Made by a program: the position numbers and the translations under genes. The notes under the pieces are model-generated. The model did not search any database. It saw only the letters and a list, made by a program, of their open reading frames with translations, and was not told the origin of the DNA. This document shows positions 20,281 to 31,755 of a stretch of 64,000 nucleotides of DNA, one piece after another. The first letter of the stretch is position 1; the number at the start of each line of letters is the position of its first letter. This DNA comes from Seriola aureovittata (Eukaryota > Chordata > Actinopteri > Carangiformes > Carangidae), in assembly GCF_021018895.1 (NCBI RefSeq), contig NC_079368.1, positions 3,999,501 through 4,063,500 of the forward strand, read 5' to 3'.

Positions 20281-23200
20281 AATGTTTATCATCTGCCAAC
20301 AAAGATCACAAGTAGAAAGTTGAAAAATGTCTTTAAAAGAATGTTTTATGGATATGGTTTTAAATAAGTTATGATGACAGAAGTTCCTGTGCTGTCACAC
20401 ATGGAGTTTTATGAGGTTAGATTTTTTTTTTTTAACAGTTAAAAGTTATTGTGTTGTTAAACTTAGTTCAAGTCACATTGGTTTCAGTTTCTAACAGCAA
20501 CAGTGGATGGCAGTTGGTCTTAGAATATGGACAGTGACAGGAACGCCAGGAATGTGCTTCATCTTTTCAGAGAGACATATTAAAGAAATGTTGAATGAGA
20601 GATTTGCCCTGACGTGACATCACGTCTTCAGCTCTCTTCACAAGTACTGGAAGTGCTAACATTGGCAGTGTGGCCAGCTAAGTTATTGTATTGTCATTTA
20701 AGTCAATAAAGGACACTGATGGATGTCAGCTTTTTATAGCATTTATAAGCAGGTACAGCTTAGTTAGCCTAACTGATATCCACTTGCAGTTTTGAAGCAT
20801 GTACAAAATAGTGACAGGCTGCTGGTCAACATCAGCTCTTAGCAGTCATTTTTTGGTTGCTGTGACTGACGACTTTTATGAGCATTTTTAATTTAGTAAT
20901 TTACTTACTACTTACAAACCTGCACAAGTGTTTAACCAAATTAACTATATCTAACTAATCTGTTAGCATAAAAGAAATAGAGAGCTGAATACACGTCATC
21001 ACATCTGGGCTAGCTCCTGTAACACTAGTTAGTGTAACTGTGAAATATCATTCTGGGTTTCTTCCATCTGTCTTTCTGACAGAATGAAGCGGAGTCCTGG
21101 GAGTTTCATTTTCATATTCACAAGTAAATTACCCATTTCACCAAAGCAGTTTTTTTTTTATAAGAAATTGAAGCCTTTGTGAACCCTGACATGTAGCCTG
21201 TGGGAAGTGTTGTTCATTACTAAAAATGACATGAAAAAAAGTATAATCCTTAAAAAATGAGTCTGATTTATCATTGCAGTCCTCAGACTCACAAAAATTA
21301 TATATTGTATTTGACATATTGTAATGATATATATATATTGATTGGTTTTCCAGCAGAACCAGAGATATCTTTTTTGTTCCATGTGTTCTTCTTCCTTGTT
21401 AAAACCTGGCACCCGCATTAACCACAATGCAAGTCGACTCCCAACAGCTTCGTCAGAGATTTGGGTGTGTCAAGATCGCTTCTTCCTATCTCCACACCGC
21501 CTGATTTCTTTTGTTTTTCATTTTCATTTTCGACAGTTTCTCAGACTTCACACAGCTCAGTCTTGACCCCTCAAAAGGTTTTATACAACTTTTTTCTAGG
21601 ACTCCCCGTAAACAAAATTTGATGTGAATAAAGTTCCCCTTTAAAGTAGGCTGTCACAATGAATAACATGACCTTGAACTTGCATATGTTACTGAGAGTA
21701 AGTTAAAGGGTAAAAAAATTCTGCCCTGGTTTGTTCATTACAACAATGACTCAGATTTTTGGACACTGGGAGTTTTACTTCAATAAAAATCTTGTGTTTA
21801 CTGTGCATTCCTTCACCTCCAGCTCTGGAAGTGAGTTCACTAATTCGCCTGAATTTATGAGTAACGCCTCAGAAATGTGGTGCAGTTTACACTGTAGCCT
21901 AATTCTGTACTGTAAGGTGTGTCCTTAAGTGTTTAGAAACAAGTTGCACCAAGTAACCCACGGCTTGAATGTAGAATGGATGGGTTAGTGGTTTAAAGGG
22001 AACAAGTCAATATAAACGCAATCATACAAGAATTAAATGACACAACTCTGTATCACATAGTTGTAGGAAGGACAGGATATTTGATCTCTTAAAAAACAAA
22101 CACAACAATATTGGAATCAGGACTTGACATACCAAGAATAATGATTGATTTTGTGGCACATGGCTGTAAAACAATGGTGCCACAAGAACCTCTGGGTTCT
22201 ACTCCACAAGTGAGAAAAACCTCATTCAAAACCCCATTTGTATGTGTGCTCTCTCTAATGCTTAAAAAGTATTGGCATTCATACTTGTGTTTGGTACATA
22301 CTGAAGACTTCTCTCAGGACTTTCAAGTTAGTAATTTACTTTTATCCATGTGGTCAATAAAGGCTGTATTTGTAGCCTTTCTAGTCACTGTGCAGCAGCA
22401 ACCGAGGTAGTTAAGTGCTAACTGTAGCATCTGCATCAAACCTGAACCTGCATAAAGTGCTTAGCAGAAAAAAAAGCTATCTATCACCTGCTAGCAAAAA
22501 TGTGCTTTATGAGTGTGGACATTTACACATTTACACTAATGCTTGATAGTATAATGCTCAGTAAAGGCTTTAATAAGACAACACTGAACTCATTGCCAAA
22601 GTATTTTTAACTAAAGTGCTAAAGATGCTGCTTTTTCAGCATGATTCCTCCTTCAAGACAAAACAGTCAATACAGTGACTGTTGCCACTTCTCATTGCGG
22701 GCGAGAGTTTTCTTCAAACCTTGTGGTTAACGGGGTAAATTATTTCTTCATATGAAATGTGGTTACTGTACTTGTGTTCCAGTTCTGTGAGAAACATTAC
22801 ATCAGTGAATTTCTACATCCTGCACCATGTGACCGGAGGGTAAAAGGTTGACTTGTGGTGCGTGGGGGGAACACCATTAAATACCATGCTAGTAGGACAG
22901 AACTGACATTGCCTTTTTTTTTTTTTTTTTTTTTTATCAACGGTCCAATGAGACGCTTTTTTACATTGTGGTTGTTTGTAAAAGACATGCAACATTACAA
23001 AAGCTATAACTGTATAACTGGCTTATGGCAGGATGGAGGACTGACATGCAGCAAGATTAACACAACAACCATGAGAACACACTGATTGTGTTTCCAGCAC
23101 ATGGCTGTAAGGCTCTGTTCCTGTAAGTTATTGTCAATGAGGTCAATCAGCTTGATGTCACGGGCAGCCATGAAAGAGTTACTGGAAAAAGAGCTGAATG

Positions 23201-25290
23201 ACAGAACTCCATTCAGCTAGCTTAGCATAACAGATATCCTCCTGAAGTCAATGGACACATGTAGCCTACACAACAGCATCAGGCTACTGGCCAATATGTA
23301 AAGTTACAGCTACCATATTTCTTCTAAAAATGTATTATTGTATACTAAATATCCATATTGAATTAAATATTTCAAACAGACTGATTAAATTAACCATGTA
23401 AGCAAATGTAAAACTTAATTGTTATAAAATGCTCTTTATACTAAAATGATCAATTCCATATCTGTTCCCAGAATATCAAAATGTTTTGCAGTAAAGCCAA
23501 CATTTAAATCCAGTATTGCCACACACTGAACTGGTCACTGTCTGGAAAGTTCAAAGTGAAAGTAATGCATTTCGGCTTTGTTCCAGAGGGAAATGTCATG
23601 GAAATTTGCCACTACACTAATAATTAACACGCTCTTACTCAGTGGTACAGTGTGTTGTGGGGCTTGTTTGACATGTTTGTAAAACATGAGACAGGACAGA
23701 GACGAGTGAACGCGGTAGAAGTTTTTAGACGTCAGAGATTACAAGTAGAAACTTGAAAAACGTCTTTTAAAAGAGTTTTATGGAAACGGATTAAATCAAG
23801 TTATGATGACAGACGTCCCTGTGCTGCCAGGTTTTTAATATTTGTTGTTTTTTTTTTTCACAGCCTCTGTTCCACTAGTTTCTGTAACTCAGTGCAAATC
23901 CTCATTCTGCATTTCTGTCATCTGTCTGACTAAAGGAAGCATGTTCCTGGTAATTTGACTTGCATTTGCAGATAATTCACAAAGCTGTTATTTTAAGAAA
24001 TTTAGCCTGTGGAGGTGAGAGTTTATTTTTAACCTTGTGGTGAGATAATTCCCCTTCATCTTCAGTCATTATTGGCCTGTTGACAGCATATTGTTCCACC
24101 ATGTTTTTCCAGTTCCTGAGAAACAGTGCTGGTGAATTACCATATGTGTGACCTGAGGGTAGAGGGTTGCTTGTGGCTTGTGGGTGGAACAAAATCAAAC
24201 ACATAACGGCAGAATCATAAGACCATGTGTTTTCTCAAATGATTCGAAGCTATATCTTAAACACCATGCTCATAAGACAGACCTGACACCATATCTCCTT
24301 TTCTTTTCAGTAACTGTCCAACAAGACAGTATTTTACAATGTGCTTCTTTGTAAAAACTGCAAAGACGTACATCGTTACAAAAGCTAACTGTATAACTGG
24401 CTTATGGCAGGACGGAGGACTGACATGCAGCAAGATTATCACAACTACCGTGTTGTGTTTCCAGCACATGGCTGGAAGGCTCTGTACCTGTATGTTCTGG
24501 CTCTGATTGTTAACATTACTGGAACAGCAGCTTAATAAAAGAGTTGCTGAAAAAGAAAAGAGATGAAAACTGTGTTTCAAAAACAGTGAGTTTTTTTGTT
24601 TGCTGTGACTGAAGACTTTAATCAGCATTTTTAAGTCAGTAATTTACTTTCATCCTGGTGATCAGTTTTGGAAACACTGTAGGCTGTATCTGTAGCCTCA
24701 TAACCAGTTGTGCACTGTAACATCTGCATCAAACCTGCACAAGCGTTTAACCTAAATAACTATATCTAACTAATCAGCTAACATAAAAGAAATAGAGAAC
24801 CAAAGTCATGTCATCACATCTGGGCTAGCTCCTGTTCCACTAGTTAGTGTTACTAAGCGAAACATGACATTTATGCCCGTGGGTAAATGTGTTCCTCTGT
24901 TGTGGTTCCACCAGAAACATTTCGTTGATATTACCACCTTGTGGCTTGTGGGCGGAATGGAACGACTGCGTGTTTGTAAAAACTGCAAAGACATGCAACA
25001 TTACAAAAGCTATAACTTGATAACTGGCATATATGGCAGGATGGAGGACTGACATGCAGCAAGATTAACACAAGAACCACGAGAACACACTGATTGTGTT
25101 TCCAGCACATGGCTGTAAGGCTCTGTTCCTGTAAGTTATTGTCATTGAAGTCGATCAGCTTGATGTCCCAGAGCCCCATTCAGCTAGCTTAGCATAACAT
25201 ACTGTATAATCCCCCGCAGTCAATGGACACATGTAGCCTACACAACAGTACCAGGCTAATGGCAAATATGTAAAGTCACAGCCACTATGG
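20281..25290. repeat. Diverged local array of an unclassified repeat (roughly four units)
   Basis: The same blocks recur in the same order at about 70-90% identity. A 'gacatgcagcaagatta' block lies at 23041, 24421 and 25051. A 'cacatctgggctagctcctg' block lies at 21001 and 24817. An 'aagttatgatgacagacgt' block lies at 20369 and 23800. A 'cagctagcttagcataaca' block lies at 23213 and 25181. Approximate units are 20281-21221, 22296-23320, 23730-24590 and 24593-25290, with the near-identical copy 2 inserted between the first two. No protein-coding capacity was seen. Confidence 0.7.
21222..22250. repeat. 1029-bp direct repeat, copy 2
   Basis: Second copy of 18458-19486. The differences noted are tttatcag/tttctcag, tctcccct/tctgccct, aactcacg/aacccacg, aaacacaa/aaacgcaa and aagcactg/aaacaatg (two changes). 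The sequence on both sides of the two copies is unrelated, so both boundaries are sharp. Confidence 0.92.
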
Positions 25291-25369
25291 TCAGTATCCC
25301 ACGCAGAAATCTGAAGAACAACCTTAAAATACTACAAACAGTAAGTGCCCATGACCAAGTTACTTCATA

Positions 25370-25570
25370 AGACATTTATATAAAGCACTTTACAGTTTAA
25401 GTCACATTAATGCAGTCACACACCGGTGGCATTGAGCTATACAGGCCCTGGTCTGACCAGAGGGAGAAAATTGGTGTTTCAGTATGTTTCCCAAGGACAC
25501 TCCCGACATACTGCCAGGAGGAGTCAGGATCGACCTTGTGATAAGTGAGCGACCCACTCTGCCTCCTGAG
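25370..25570. repeat. Interspersed repeat fragment
   Basis: The phrases cccaaggacactcccgacat and gcgacccactctgcctcctg match a repeat that I recognise from many percomorph intergenic regions. It has no coding content and its ends are approximate. Confidence 0.55.
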
Positions 25571-27379
25571 CTGCATCTGCCTTCCCTCCGTTAGCCCTGC
25601 ACTTGCCAGGCTGTTAGATTAGATATAATGATTTTCTTTTCTTTCTTTTTCTTTTTCTTTTTTTTTTTTTAGTTCTATTAGCTAGACAACACAGGTTAAA
25701 AATGAAATGTTGCTCATGTGTGATCATCAAAAGTAACCACACTGCATTCAGTTGACTTCATTTTTCAGAGGAACATTTATTCCTTTCTCCTTTTTCTTCT
25801 TATTCTCTTTCCTCCATCCTCATGAAACCTCCATCAGTTTGATGCTGCTCACTATAACGCACACTAACATTTCATGTTGCCTGAAAACGATGTTAACCAG
25901 ACAATTGTGTAATGCCGTATCTGTCTTGACAAACGTACAGCTGACAAAGCAGTGTTTGATTCAACACCACAAGTCAAAGCTACGTTTTTTTTCAGCCCAC
26001 TTCCTGTCTGTTTTTACAACAAGACCGTGTGTGGTTTCACTTGTGCTTCTTAATGTACTTTTGATCGACTTGATGCCATGTTGGTTCGTATTCCCTTTTG
26101 ATAAGGTTTGGGCAAACTGCTAAGGAGAGTAAACTGAGTTAATAGGGATTACTCTTCACTATATCTCTTTGCACTGAGTCACAATGATCTCCTTAAGCCT
26201 ACACAGCATAACCTTCCTCTCAGTGCAGACGCCCCTGCAAGACAAGAAAATAAATTTGATTTTCCATATCATTAGAACTGATCTTGACCTCGGTGCAACA
26301 GAAGAGGAGAAAGAAGTATGGTGTATAAAATTCATGTCTTATCTTTGAAAAAGTGACTTAGAGGTTTTGGCCTCCTCCCTCGCCTTATCACCAAAAACAC
26401 AAGTTCCAGCAGAGTGCGCGGGTAAACGGTGCATAAACTCTTCCACATGCAGTAGACTCTGAGTGACTGAAGGAATAAAATTGGTAAAAACAGAAATGTA
26501 GCGTAAACTTTTGAATAAGATGTTGATGAGCTGTGGTGCACAGAAGCCTGCAGTCTTTATTTCATCAGACACCAAACTATGAGTCTAATCTTTGAGTCTA
26601 GACCAGCTCCATCAGGCTTTCACTGAAGCTGTCAGCTCCATGTTAGCTTAGAAGCACAATCAACAGACTGAAAATGAGGTTTTATTTCAGTGTCACTATG
26701 GGTCGCTGTGTGTTGTCCACTCTGCATTAACACATATTCCACACACACATCCCAGACAAACATGTACAGTTGAACAAACCCCTTCCTGTTTGGCTGCATA
26801 TCTGTGAGCTGCAGACAACTGCTCATTAGATAATGTGAAACTGGCACACGCAGGAGGTGAGGTTTGCTAAAAACTGTGATGATGGCTGACTTCACGTGGT
26901 CTGTGATGAGAGGCTTTTGTACAATTGTCTGTTTTCCCCATTATCCTGCAGGGCCCAACAGCAGAGAGCAATCACTCCAGAAATGATCATGTAATTGTAA
27001 CAGCGGACAAGGTTTTTATCTTTTGCATTCGGAAATTCACTGTGGCCGTTGCAAGATTCCATTCGGTGATGGAGAAAAGGAGCTACTGTTTCTACTGAGA
27101 GGTTCAAGCAGAAAATATTACTTGAATGCTTCATTTCAAAACAAAACTTTTTAACCTCCTCCAATGTGAACAAAATTCATCAAGTCATCAGTCATCTATC
27201 TTTTGTCACTGAGCAAAAAGTTTTGAATATAAAGGTCCTTGGCCTCATCTAGGTTAAAACATTCGGCAAACTCGGGGAACTTGAACTCGCACATGAAACA
27301 TATTTTTCATATCATATATGCTTACACCTTTAACTACATCTGTTTAGTTTAAACAAGACCTAAGAGTCTGCATCCATGC

Positions 27380-27842
27380 TAGTAGCAATGTGAGGCCGTG
27401 CTTTGAGCTACATGCTAAAATAACATGCTGATGTTGAGCTAACCATATTCACCATCTTAGTTTAGCATGTAAGTGCAGCTGAGGCTGATGGGAACGTCAT
27501 TAGTTTAGCAAGATTTTGTTTATAAACTTACTGGACAAATTAAAATATTGATCTGATGATGACACTAAGTTACTGCTATTTATTCTGAGATGGGTTTGAA
27601 TGTATGTTGCAAATTTCATGACAATCCATCTAACAGGTGAGAGATATCACACAAAACCACATGTCAACCCCATGTTGGCACATGAGGAAAGGTCAGAGGA
27701 TCACCAGAGTCAATACTATTCATCCTCAGAGACTCATGAATGTCTGTACAAAATATTGTGCCAATCAGTCCAGTTTATATTGAGATATTTTACAGATTGG
27801 TGACATCGATCCCTGGAACGTATGGCTAGTATGGCTAAAAAG
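27380..27842. repeat. Interspersed repeat, 'tgaatgtctgtacaaaat' family, copy 1
   Basis: Carries the family phrases catgctgatgttgagctaac, tttcatgacaatccatctaa, catgaatgtctgtacaaaat and ggctagtatggctaaaaag. Other copies or fragments in this window are near 44310-44640, 49850-50070, 57130-57545 and 59103-59230. Class unknown to me. Confidence 0.6.
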
Positions 27843-28369
27843 TAAGGTACAAATTATAAAATGTATGTGTAGGCCTACTCACTAATGCAACATCCTATGC
27901 AATATGTAGAATGCAGCATGCACCAGGCACTATCAGCTGCAGTCCCAAATCAAATCCATGCTCTCATGAAAAAACTCCCCAAAAGGCTTAAGGATAAAGC
28001 TCATCTGCCAGAGATAGTCAAAATGATTGCAAATAAGTTTTATCTAAAAGATTATAGTAAGTCCAAAATAAAACTAACATTAGAATATGTTAATATAAAA
28101 TTATTTATCTTACTCACTATTCCTGTATGTGGCTCACATCCACATGTATCGATATGACTCAACTTTAGCCACAACAGTGTGTGCTTGTTTCCTGAAATGA
28201 ATCAGTCTTAAGTCACAATTCACATACAGCATTACTGTGCAGGAGTTACACCCTGTGATAAAACTGTATTTTGCCACCTAAATATCACTTTTAAATTAAC
28301 TTTAAAATATCACATTAAAAACATAATCCACTCTGGAATCCTTAATGTGTTTCACTTTTATTACAAAGC

Positions 28370-28820
28370 CAGAAGTGAAAAGTACATAAGTAGACTCATT
28401 TAAACAAGCACTGTACATACATGTAATATTGAGGTACTTGTACTTTAATAGAGGAAATTCCATTGCATGTTACTTTACTCCACGACATTTCAAATTGATA
28501 TAGTCTACTTTTTATTTTATTTATCATTTCATCAGACCACAGGTTGTGAACCACTGTACTAAATTATTAAAGGTTTTTTTTTATTTGATCGTAATTGTCA
28601 TATCTCTCAAGCACTTTGGTCAGCATGTGTTGTTTAAAAAAAAAAAAAAATTAACCATTAACCATCATCAGCCATTTTTCTGCATTTACTTCTACATTTT
28701 GCAGTTTTTTTCTGTTATTTGACCTTTTTTAAAAGCAGGACTTTTACTTGTAAAAGAGAGCATTTATTTGTTGTCGTGGCCCTATTACTTGAGTAAAGAT
28801 CTGATTGTTTACTCCCACAG
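28370..28820. repeat. Interspersed repeat rich in 'tacttgagtaa / agtacttt' words
   Basis: Begins with agtgaaaagtacataagtag, passes through catgttactttactccacga and ends with ttacttgagtaaagatctga. I know this order as a common percomorph repeat. It ends about 200 bases before the TNFRSF10-like start codon. Confidence 0.6.
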
Positions 28821-29022
28821 GTCTTGTTTTTTCTCAGGTTTCATGATTCTGGGAGACGGGGTGGGCGGGGTCACACCATATACCGGTAAGTCATCAGCTC
28901 AAGTCGACACACCTGCCTTGAACTTAACGAAAGAAGCACGAGCGGTGCCTGTGAAAGCACTTTGTTCTAAATCACGTCTGGAATGACTCTATTTAAAAGT
29001 GTGGATTGTAAACATTGGAAAC
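28821..29022 (+). promoter_or_regulatory. Putative promoter/5'UTR of the TNFRSF10-like gene
   Basis: Contains a GC-box-like gtgggcgggg at 28861-28870 and a TATTTAA word at 28990-28996, about 27 bases before the start codon. That spacing is too short for a conventional TATA box with a normal 5'UTR, so the TATA-like word may be incidental. The start site cannot be fixed from sequence. Confidence 0.35.
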
Positions 29023-29043
29023 ATGATCGACTTTAAATATGCG
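29023..29043 (+). CDS. tnfrsf10b: TNFRSF10-like exon 1: start codon and N-half of signal peptide
   Basis: Only seven codons, MIDFKYA, before donor gtaagt at 29044. It was chosen because it joins exon 2 in phase 0 to give MIDFKYAVIFILMLSSKP, a credible signal peptide. Exon 2 alone has no in-frame ATG that leaves a full hydrophobic core. Such a short exon is missed by ORF scanning, and RNA data should confirm it. Confidence 0.7.
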
Positions 29044-30628
29044 GTAAGTTTTATTTTTCAGTTTACTTTAACTATCACAGCGCACTAAAGTTGTCTTTTG
29101 CTCTGATCCCAGCTACTGACACTGTGTAGGAGTAAAGCAGATATTAAAAGACTGTTGTGTGGACTAACTTTTAAATGAAGATTTCCTGAAAGTGAAAGGA
29201 GTTCATAAATGGTTGTGATGAGTAATAACCACCGAGCGCATCTGGACTTCCATCATTAGCCATTTGTTGTTTGTTTATGCAGAAAGTTTTTTCTCAGATG
29301 AGCTATATTCTGTTTTAATGGCTGAACAGTGAAGTTGTGTAAAAATTTTCAAGTCAGTACTGGGTATTGGGGTTTTCCGATATTGGCTCAACACAAGCCT
29401 CTTCGCAGAATGTCTCACGTGTCTGTCAGAGTCGCTTCACTCTGGTGCGAAATTCCTCATAGTCTTAAAACAAACAAACAAAAGAAGTCACAACTAATGT
29501 GACTCGTTCATTTAAGCTCTTTTTCCCTCTATGCACCTCATTGACCTACTCAGACATTTCCGGGTTTGACAGCGCGTGGTGAATTAACAATTGAACGTGG
29601 AATGAAACATTTATAAGTCCAACTGTGCCGGCTGGTCTTCCTGATGTGTGGCCCAGTCTCGGTTTAAGATTTTGTGAATTTGAAGTGGTCTTTTAAATTT
29701 GTACAAATACATGTCTTAAGTTCAGGAGAAGAAAACGTATTGTTAGTTGTTAGTAACCTGTCTTTAATTCGGCGCGGTAGTGATCCGCCAAACAGATTGA
29801 TTTAGAGAAAATGTACGTCTTTTATATCTGATTATCTTTTTATTACACAGCATCTCTCCTGTAGCTATGCGTGAGGGGCGAGCGGAAGTGACAGTGTAAA
29901 CTACCAGAGAAAGTTAGAATTTAATCAGAATGAAGTGAAGTGTGGCTCCTAAAGATTCAGAAAATGTCATTTCTATTTTAGTATTTGTGTCTTATGTATT
30001 CTGCCTCGTTTAAAAATGTTCACGTTCAGTTTTTTTTTTTTTGAATGGAGGTTTGTATGATTTTTCCCTTCAAGCTAGAAGTCATACAAACTTTTTCAGC
30101 GGTGTTTAACTTATTTATACAGCAATCAGAAATGTTCTGAGCGCGCCATTTTATTTAATGAAAAAGACAGGATAAGTGAAATGCCTGTACATGCACAGCA
30201 AAGTAGGTGCGCCAGTATGCTTTGGAGTGTGAGTGTGTGTGTGTGTGCGTGTGCGTGTGCGCGCATGCGTGCGTGCGGCAAGTGTGTCCATGCTTGCAAG
30301 GGAGATGCCGCTGCATGTGACTCTGAGCAAGGAGGGCAGATTGGCAAATGTTGAGAAATATGGGTGTGGGCAGCAATCTGGTCTGTTCAATTGCCTTATT
30401 TGGTTATTCCTTCAAGCTGGCCAGGTACTGACTGTGACATGATGTTTGTGTTCAGATGATGTAATTATGCAATTTATTGTTTTACTATGAGACCGGTTTA
30501 ATATGACATTCTTTCATCAGCTTACAGTGGCTGTCTGATTTCCTCAATACTACCTGCATCAGGCTGCTCCGAAGTCTGACTTTACATAGGTGTGAGAGAA
30601 ATCCCCTCATCCACCTGCTCAGCTCTAA

Positions 30629-30665
<37 letters not shown>

Positions 30666-31723
30666 TGGCCTGATGAGAGGTGCATTTCATTGGTGAGACA
30701 CAGTCATGTGAACTGTTGCATCATCTTAATCATATTCCAAATAAAACGAGGAAACTGATGTAGAACAATGACTCCTACCTCCTTTCTCAAGTATTAGAAC
30801 TTAAGATAAGTATCCCTTTTGTAAACAGGTCATTTCCTATGAGCGGACTTCAGATTTCCGAAAGATATATAAAAGTATACTGGTATGAATGATACACAAG
30901 AAGAAACAACAAAAATCGAGCTATTGATGCCTGCCATATAAAAAAAAATCAAATTTGGTAATTATTTATTAATGTCAAAAGGGATGTGTGTCACTTTTTT
31001 TTTTTTTTTTTTATCAAATGAAAAATGCTAATGGCTGCAAATATTTTCATTATCAATTAATCTTATGATTATGTGTTTAAGCTATAAAATGTCATAAATG
31101 CTAAAAAAAAAAAGAAAAATGTCCATCCATTCCCAGAGTCCAAGACTTTTTTTTTTTAAAAGTAATTTGCATTATTCCATCAGTCCAAATCTCAAACATT
31201 CAGTTTACAATTAAATAAAACCGAATAACACTTGAGAAGCTAAGCTCATAGACTGTTGTGTCAAAGTAGTAATTAGTTAGGGCTGCAACTAAGGATAATT
31301 TTCATTAGTCTGTGAGTAAGTTTCTTGATTCATGGTTTCGTCTATAAAATTTCAGATTTTATTAATGTTGAATTTTTTTAATGTGTCGTCATCTATTTAG
31401 GTTATTTTCATCTTGATGTTGAGCTCCAAACCCACGGATGCATTTCCACGCTCTGGACTTGACTTGAGAGGTAGCAGAACCCAGCGGGATGTCCCCTGCT
31501 CAGCCAGCCTGGAGTATCAGCACGGCAACATCTGCTGTCTAAACTGTCCAGCTGGTAAGCCACATGGAGCAACACTTGATTTAGTCCACAGAGACTGGAG
31601 TTCTGTCATCAGCTCCAATCAGAAATCCATCAGAGGGGCTATGAAGCAGGTTGAGCATGGCGTGATAGGTTATTATTTAGCTTCAGTGACAGGTTCAGTT
31701 GAATTTGGAAGCTCAATTAAAGT

Positions 31724-31755
<32 letters not shown>

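Larger units (their letters stand above)
25571..29022. other. Intergenic region upstream of the death-receptor gene
   Basis: Contains a polypyrimidine tract (25632-25671), a copy of an interspersed repeat (27380-27842) and a second repeat (28370-28820) that ends about 200 bases before the receptor start codon. The open frames (for example 25752-26123 and minus 26892-27173) are unsupported. Confidence 0.55.

Noticed and set aside
18578..21566. Paired frames (74 and 65 codons) conserved between the two 1029-bp copies
   Set aside because: The whole DNA block is almost identical, so shared frames carry no evidence of selection. The products show no domain, and one copy's third frame diverges at the block edge.
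26892..27173. 93-codon minus-strand frame with a hydrophobic stretch
   Set aside because: A single hydrophobic run is not enough. No splice context or homologue is recognised.
28768..28986. 72-codon frame just upstream of the death-receptor gene as a possible first exon
   Set aside because: Its start lies in an interspersed repeat and no splice joins it in frame to exon 2 with a signal peptide. The seven-codon exon at 29023 does.
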